Assembly (NCBI GenBank): GCA_963971285.1
Contig: OZ020254.1
Location: 4,774,001 to 4,838,000 of the forward strand
Reading direction: 5' to 3'
DNA from: Astropecten irregularis
Taxonomy: Eukaryota > Echinodermata > Asteroidea > Paxillosida > Astropectinidae
Length of the DNA: 64,000 nucleotides
Numbering within the stretch: the stretch's first letter is position 1; each line of letters starts with the position of its first letter. Below are positions 52,401-61,400 of this stretch, in pieces. The position numbers and the translations under genes are program-made. The notes beneath the pieces are model-generated. The model saw only the letters and a list, made by a program, of their open reading frames with translations. It was not told the origin of the DNA and did not search any database.

Positions 52401-55400
52401 TACCGGTAAACTTTGACCTCCAAAATCTTGCAGTTCTGGGAGATAGATTTTAAAAATGGATAAGTTTAGAGAAAGGGCAGTCCAAGAGTTTGCGGTATTT
52501 GGATTTCAATCGTCAAATAACCACAAGGAAAACTGACTGAATTTCAGTTTGGGATTGACGGTTTCTTTCCTTCTTGTCACAAGGTTTCAACTTCATGCGG
52601 CAGAATGGGAATTGGAATGACCGGTCAGACAAGCCGACTGATTTCACCGTCTGGTACGGATGCGGTGGTCACGTCTACAATGTGTCCACTCGAGGCAGAA
52701 GGCCAACTTGGACCGATATGCACAGCGCATCACAGTGGGCAGTGTTCTCAAGGTGAGGGAAATTGTGGGATGGTTACTGGTTTGGTTTTCATTTTTTCAG
52801 TAGAGATTTCTTGAAACAATGCTGAAAGGCTAATGTATGGACAGGTAGATGGTGCACTTTTCTAGGGCAATATTACAAGGCAATATTGACTTATTTGGTG
52901 ACAGTTGGATGACTATTTCATGATTAAATCTTGCCAATACCTTTTAAGGTACCATCATACTTTGGTAGCATACTGAAACAGAAATCTTCACAGATTTATA
53001 TGGTTTAAAGATGGTGATGGTATAAACATATCGTTCAGGTGTTTCTGCCTGAAATGCTGTATTATCAAGAAAAAAGTAAAACCAATGACCAAAAACATCT
53101 GTGATCTTTAAAAGATAAAAAATAACGGTGAAAAAATATCAAATAAATGCCATGGGCATTTTTCACTGCTTTGGCAAAAACAGAGGGCACCGTATTGGAC
53201 TGGAGATTTCACAGATGACTGTTACTGTATCTTCCTTGATATTTTAGCTCATAAATCTGTATTTCTTTGACAAAAACCAAAGCATGATATTACCTTTAAT
53301 ATCCTTGATGCTGTGTTTTTGTTTGTGTCTTACAGGGACTTAATTGACTTGGTGGTCGGCCACAACCGAGGTCCTAAGATGGACAGCATTCAGTTCTTCA
53401 GTATGACCAGTATTATTCCCGATGAATCCTTCATGGCTTCCATGCTTAAGATATCACAATACAGGTAAGCTGTGCTATTAGTACACAAGTCTTTCTCATC
53501 ATCATTGTGGGTTGCTAGTGTCCTAGTGGTCTGGCATGTTGTACTCAAGGTCTTGCCGTCAATCTTTAGATTGTGGGTTCGAATCCAGCCATGTGCTAAT
53601 GGTGCTTGAGTCCTTGAGCAAGACACTCTGTCACATATTGCTCCTCTTCACCCAGGTGTAAATGGGTACCTGCGAGGGTAGAGATGGCTTTGTGCTTGAT
53701 TAGCCCTTGTGCGCTTAACAGTAAGCTGGGGCTGTATACTCCCCAGGAGTTGAGATTGTTTCAGGAATGTATGTGGGGCCTGATGACCAGGAATAATAAT
53801 GGATATAAAAACCTGCTATTATTATTATCATCGCAAATGCCTTGACTGTGTACAAATGCCGGGCAGACGAAAGCCTGTTTCATACTTCATGCATGCTTGC
53901 AAAATGAAGCGAATTGTCCTGTGTCACAATAAAAACAACACATATTTGCTTTGCTATTTACAGGAAGTTATGAAGCTGGCTTAAATATATTGATTTGCTT
54001 TCTCTTTTTTGCTTTAATTCTGAAATAAAAACGTGATTTTTATTACTCCTTTTCTTCTGATCAGGGAGACTTACATCCACTACAACCTCCATCACTTGAA
54101 GTCATTTGCTCGGAAAGATGATCGCGGTTTCTGTCGACACACGGAGGATATTGATTTTTGTGGTCAGGTACGTTTTTATGCAAATGCCCCGTAAACGTTC
54201 GGCATCTCCTCCTGAATTCAGCGACATTATATATCGGTGTATCTTAGAGCCACGTCTCCCGAGCCGTCTCAGGTTTCGACGGACACAGGGAGGTAGCACC
54301 TCAAGTTTCATGTGCCATATGCATGCCCATTACTAAAGGGGGCCATGATGGGTTTCTTATTATCGTGAGGACATAAAAGCATGCAGATGCACGTTTTCAA
54401 ATGGTTAATAATGACTCAAGTTGTCGCATAGGACACTTTCAGTAGACCAAGCTGAAGACGAGGCTTGAGATTTAATAACGAGGTTAGCACAATTAATGCG
54501 CGAGTGTCTTTAACGAGGAATGATCTTGGTCAGCAAAGAATTCATTGGTCAGAAAATTTGACTACTTAAACCTCCAGTCCCATTCTTTGTCATAGAATTT
54601 GGACAGATATTGTTTTAAAGGTAGTACCATACTTTGGTAAGAAACCAAAACAGAAATGTTCACAGATTTAAGTATAACTTACAGGGTATGAAGATGGTGG
54701 TGATAGAAATATTTCTGCCTGAAATGGTGTATTTGTCCAGAAACTAGTAAAACAACGACCGAAAATCTTGTTGATCTTTTAAAAGATCAAAAATAAAAAA
54801 TAAAAGACTTAAGAAATACAGTAGCCGTTTTCACTGTTTTCTCAAAAGGTGGGCAAAGTACGGGACTGAAATTTTCACAGATGACTGTTACTGTATATTC
54901 CTTGATATTTTTGCCCATGAATCTGTATTTCTTTGACAAAAACCAAAGTATGATATTACCTTTAAGTCAGCACGACCAATATTGATCCATATAATATTAC
55001 CATCTTCCTGAAAAAACGTTCGGAACTTGCTGAGAATGATGAATACCTGAAAAATATTGTCCCTCTTGAAGAGGTGAAAGCATACAGTGTTTTCTTTTTC
55101 ATTGTACAGGGTCCGGGGACATTTGAGACTCAGGATATTGACTCTATAGGCAATCTGGCTCATAGCCTCTTTTTTGCGAGGAAATTTGACGGTGCTGTGA
55201 ACAATCCAGTTCGCATGTTTGCCCTGGAGCTGAGCTCTGGAAAGTACTACGTCGATCTGCTCAAGAATCGGATTACGGAGGAATTTGTGAGGTATGTGAT
55301 GAATTTTGTAGCCGTTTTTTGTGGTTGTTCGTGGAAATCAGTGCATGGCCAATGTCCACACCTATATGTGAGCTAACGGCGGTAAAATTCTGAGAAACCA

Positions 55401-58400
55401 GGGGTCGATTTCACAAAAATCATTGTAACCTACTATCAAGTGTAGGACTTTTGATGCGCCGCATCCCCCTACGTAGGATAGGCCCCATACGATGGGTTAT
55501 CCTTGGTTGCTCAAGTTACAATCGGTTGTTGGGCTTCTTGAAATTGACCCCAGGCCCTTACAGTGAATCAAATCATCAATTTTTTGTGGCATATATTGGA
55601 CTGGAAGAGGGTATCAAGTCCACATCAATTAATGCCTGTTGTAAGGAGAAACCAGTCCTTCACACTGAAAGAAGATGGATGGTTTCTTCGCAGTTTAAAT
55701 CAGATTCGGGTGCCTAGTCCATAGCAAGGTGGCAAATTTCCCAAACCAAAAACGCCCATGCAGCCACTTTCACAGAAATGCTTAGGATGTGAGTTTGCTT
55801 TAGGGCTGTGCATTCACGGGTAATTTTGGACCCGAGTACCCTTTGCCCAAACGGGCGGGTACCCGGGTACCCGCGATATAATATAAAACATAAGAAATTA
55901 AGAACCCGGAAGTATGTTGCGTAATGGCCGTTGGTGAGTACCGTATCGGGGCTCCGAGCCAGGCGTGCTAAAAAATTACCAGACCTTCCCCAAAACACCC
56001 CGACCTTTAGCGGATTTCGGCTTTTTTTAGGGGTGCCGAATTTTAGTTTACGCTATTTCTACCGACATGACAGGCCAAGCAAAAGTTAGCGTGATCTTTT
56101 TTCCGACATCGAACACCGACATCAAACACGATTGTCAGGGTTGTTATTTCGTTGCGTGTTCCCCGTAAAATATTCTGACCACCCCGTAAATCGCATTTTC
56201 CTGATCAGCTAAATCTTACTTGAATTTCAGTCGGTAATTTTGTCCAGTTGGCCAATTAGAAGAAACACACTTTTCACGTACATGTGCTAGATCTTAAGAA
56301 ATAACGTGAGAAAAATTACTAGGGCGACAAACGCATTATTAATACGTAATCACGATGCATTGTGCACATGGTCAGCATGGTAATCCCGAATGTTCCATGA
56401 CTGGTATCCGCCCCACACACGGCCACGCGTAATAGCCACGATGTCAAAACAACGTGCACCAGTCTCGACCACGTGTGGGCAGGAAGACTACATACGACTG
56501 TGTGTGTGCACGGTGTAGGCTCGGTCGGTTCCGATGGTCTGCCGTACGCGGTAGGATTTTTGGTCGGTACATGTAGGCCTATATCGCGGCCGGGGTGCGT
56601 CGCGTTGTCGGGTACCGTAGATCGCGGCCGGACTGCGTCGATAATTGTGGCTCGCGCGCTGCCGGCTTCGGTACAGATTTGCGGGAAATAATCTGCTTTT
56701 GACATTGCAAAAAACTACCAATTTTGAAGGTCAGTGATGTATTATATGAAAAAGGGCATGGTTGTTATTTTTTTACGGGTAATAGAATCGAAAAAATGGA
56801 GCCGGGTACTCGATGGTTTCGGTCGGGTTTCGAGTACCCGGGTAGAACGCACAGCCCTAGTTTGCTTATTAAGAATCATTCTTCTGCTTAGCAAAAACAC
56901 AGATAATGAGCTACAATGCCATGTCACAGACAACATTACCTGTGTCAGGAATTCAGCTAAGCACAAAAGTGCATGAAACTTGAAACAAACATTCCTTTTT
57001 CCGGCCTGCTAAACAGCTGCTGCAAGATCTGGCATCAAAATCATACTGCTCTCACATAATGCCCAGGGGCTGGGCAGAGATATATTGATCACGCCAATGT
57101 CAATAATTGCGCTGGTGTCATTTTTCCGGGGGTAGTAAATCGTGGCCGTGTTAACACACATCATATGCATGTTGGAGGCTCGTGCAAAGAGGCTTAAGGA
57201 CCGGTGTGTCCGTACCCCTTGGGATCTGATCAAGTAACGGATCCATCATGAAGCGTCATCGTTGAGATGACCAGAGGCTATGCAGGTGAAGGGGGGTTGG
57301 GAGTAAGGGCCAGGGTTTGTCCATAATCTGTAAAAGTGTCCGGATAAGCTGCTTAGAATTTAATTAAAATCACCGGGAGAGTTCAGGGAGCAGTTTTCTT
57401 TGTATTCAACCATAAAAATATTCTAAACTATAGGAAAGTAGTTGTTGATGGCTTGTACATGATTGCTCTCAAAATGGATGGCCCCGTCTTTCATTCTTTG
57501 CACATGTATGCACTTGGGACACATCGATCCCTGCTAATGGTGGACTGCATCTAGCAGGGCCTCTGTCTTCTCAAAGCTGCAGCAGAGTACTCCGGGGAAC
57601 TGCTGTCAAACAATAAAATTTGCAGAGTTTTCTAGACTAAGAGGCCTTTGAGTGAATGCCAGACATACAAATCCAAATCAGGCACCTGACATCCACGCTC
57701 TTATCCAATTTTGTTGTTTTTTAAATTCTGATCCGTCCTCCCGAGGAACGAATTGAGGAAGATGAATCTGTTTTGTTTGATTTGGTACAGGCAACTTGTG
57801 AACCTTGCCCTACAGTCTGAGTACGGCGCCCTCTATACCAAGGAGGTTGAACTGGAAGAGATACGTAAGCTACGTATCTTCCCTCAGGTCCTACCCCTTG
57901 ATCCTTGCTGCCAGCCCATCTACAGCACCAAGAACCGTGTCATCAGGGACCTACGATATTGGATCGACTTCTCTGTGGTCAGTTTTCTTTTTTAGTCATT
58001 TGACCGGCTTCCTTCAAAATGGGGTCCAAAAGTTGCACAACTTAATAAATAATATCATCTGGATTCATAGAGCGCCAAATTGTTTAAGGATAGTTAGCGC
58101 TGAAGAAAGAAAGAAGAACAACCAGAAAAAGTACAAGAGAAGACAACTAGGACGTACGACCAGCTACCATGTCTTGAAAAAGATGAGTCTTAAGAGCCCT
58201 CTTGGACACAGCTGAAATGAGCTGGAAAAAAGAGCTGGCAATAGCTTATGATACTTGAAACACTATCCTTCTCTGTCCTCAGGAACTTTGGCCATTTCAG
58301 AGATTCCTAATTGGATTAGCAAATGTGGAACACTGATACATTATTTCATAGGTCTTGGGTTCAATTCCTGGTTCTTTTCAGTGGGTTCTGTATGTGTATA

Positions 58401-61400
58401 AATTTCATTTGGTTACTACATGTATTTTGATTGGATTGTAGTTTTCCCCAATGCTTCATTTCTTAAAACAGCTGAGTTTCATCACAAATTTTCTTTGCCT
58501 TCCCTTGATTTCATGATTTTTTTTCAGATTGAAGTTAAGACTGGAGAATCAAGAGTCCTCCGAGCTTCCTTTGTGAGTGAATCAGATATCTTTATTTGCC
58601 TCCTAACTTTATCTTATTGAGAGAAGAGAGATTTTAATTCCCCGTCGAAGGACGATAATTTGCTTTTCATAAATCATAATTGTGACATTTACCCCTAGTT
58701 TCTGTCAACAAATCACAAACTGACAAATGGCTTAATATTAAAAACCAAATTTAGACGTTGTATTTTTATCATTCTTGCATCATAACTTTCACTACCCGAA
58801 AATGAAGATGGAAGAGTAATTTACAGTGATGAGATTTCTCAGATTACAATCTGATATCAGATTTTTTTTGTTTTGGATTTCAGATTTTTTTCCTCACAGG
58901 CTGTGTACAAAAGTATAGGAGATTTTCAGATTTCAGACTTTTTATGCTCCCTGTCAGCAGTTTTCAGACATTTTTATCTTTGGTGAATCTCATCCCTGAA
59001 TTTATGACAGGGGACTTTTCATTTTGCTTGTAGAAAATCGCATCATAGGATTTTCTTTGCTGTAGGTACTGACAATGTCCGTGTGATTGATTTGCCTTCA
59101 AAAGATCTTTTAAAAGGTTACTTTTTTACTGTAGGTGTAAGTGAAGACTGAGCACGCAGGCAAATATATCAAAGTGACAAATTACTGCTTGGATGCCCAG
59201 ACAGTTTGTAATCATTGATGGGAATTTACCAGCAATTTTTGTAATCATTGCCAGGAATGGACAAGCTTTCTTCGTAATCGCTGTTTGGAGTGAAGAGCCA
59301 GTTTTTGTAATAAATGTTGAAATGGGATTTGGAGTTTAGTAGTGAATGACGAGTAGATTTTTTGTCGTTTTGTTTTTTAATCAGTGCTCAGCTTAAACAT
59401 GGATTTATTGGTTCCTTGTTGATTCTGCCCTTTTTAATTGATATTGTTTTGTATATTGAAACCGTAAGAGGTTAATAATTTGGGAAAACAAGTATTTGTT
59501 TCATGTATGTACATCTCATATGAATGTTTGCAGAAAATTGTGGGTAGCCGTGTCATTCTATCTAAATGACAAGGGAAATTAGGGACAGCACTTAAAACTA
59601 GGAGAGTAACTGTATAAGCTTTTGTAGTAACAGCTACTTCATCAGAATTGTGGGTAGCCGTGTCATTCTATCTAAATGACAATGAAAATTAGGGTAGCAC
59701 TTAAAGACTAACTAGGAGAATAAATACATAAGCTTTTGTAGTAACAGCTACTTCATCAGATGTTTGCCTCTCCATTACATTATACTTGCATTATTTATTT
59801 ATTTAGCAAATGCAAAGTCCTTCAGCCAAGCAGTTGCCTCCTGGTTTGCTGCATGGAGGGCAACTTGAATGAATATTGGTATATAATGTTTTGAAGAATT
59901 AATCTCATTGAACCAGATGCTTTTTTTTTATCAGAGTGTTTTGTGATGAGATGATGATTCTTTTGATGACATTTTCACTATAGGTACCACAAAGTCGAAC
60001 GCAGTGTTTCAGCCGGGGTCACATCAAGGGATTGTATCTGACCACCAAGCCAGCTGATTCAGGGTAGGCCTCTCCTGAAACTTGGATCTCTCTCAGTCTG
60101 TTTAGAAAATAACCCTGCTTGATTATATGTGCTACTGCCAGATTGCTTGGTGCTTGCAAGTGGACACATGTAGTACCCCCTCATCTTTGGGAAAAAAAAG
60201 CTTGCTTGCAAATTGAAAAAAGAAAGAAATTCAATAGAAAATTCAGGTGTAGGACTTCCATAGTTGATATACTTTTTGTTTCTTTCTTGTTAAACACTTT
60301 TTTCTTATATCATGTTTTTCTATCTCTTTTTCAATTTGGGTTTATGTTTTTATTTCTTTGTCTCCTGCATTGTTCTTTTTCCTACTCCCTCAACCCCACA
60401 CCCTGATTCCTTAATTTCCCCTCTTTGGGGGTTTTCTTTTTCTCTTTTTCGTGGTGTTTCTGGGGTTTATTTATGATGCCTTTATAATTCTGTGCGTTGC
60501 TAGGAAAACTCAAGTGAAAGGCGGACTGCCACTTCCCACTGAAGAAGCCGGAGGTGCGACGCTATATATGGCTTCCTTCATTAATATTAATGAGAAGATT
60601 CAGAAGGCACCAACCTGCAATGAGGTGGAGGGACTTCCTGGTAAGCTGTTGTGGTTTGTATGGTGTGGGTTTAAAGGTAGTATCATACTTTGGTAAGAGA
60701 CCAAAACAGAAATGTTCACAGATTTACCTTTAACTTAGAGGGTATAAAGATGGTGCTGGTAGAAACATACAGTTATAATGTTTCCCCCTGAAATGGTGTA
60801 TTTATCCAGAAATTAGTCAAACAACGACCACAAATCTTTTAAAAGATCAAAAATAAAAGAGAAAAGACTTGAAAGATATTGTGGGCACCGTATGGGACTG
60901 AAATTTTCACAGATGACTGTTACTGTATCTGTCTTGATATTTTTGCCCATGAATCTGTATTTCTTTGATAAAAACCAAAGTATGATATTACCTTTAATAA
61001 GTACCGGTAGGCTTGTTGGCTTTACATGGCAGAGCCAGCCTGGGGCAGTTCTCATAAAGCTATATTAAGCATATTTCCGTGCTGCATGTACAAAAGATTT
61101 TGCTGATAAAGCTTGAGGTTATTCCAAGGTCATGGTCGTTGCACATGTTGTTAGCAGTTGGTGGCCATGTTGTATAAAGCATGTCTCTTCCAGTGCTGAG
61201 GGTTTGCAGTGCTGTTCTGGTTCTGTATCCCTAGTTAAGTGAATGGTAGGTCAGGATACCCCTTGTCTGCTTCAAATGTATCTAGGTGGCTCATGGTCAG
61301 CCTTTTATCTCTCTCTCTCTCTCTCTCTTTGTCATTCCTTCCCGATTCCTGATGTGCAGATGACAGCTTTGAAGGCCGCTCTCCGGACAGCTTCTCATAC

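Larger units (their letters stand above)
55292..57790. other. Intron 11 (2.5 kb)
   Basis: It contains a GGGGTCGATTTCA foldback (55401-55551) and a 1,059-bp hAT-type element (55801-56859) that sits in an older foldback-like repeat. The stretch 57000-57790 shows nothing. Confidence 0.75.
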
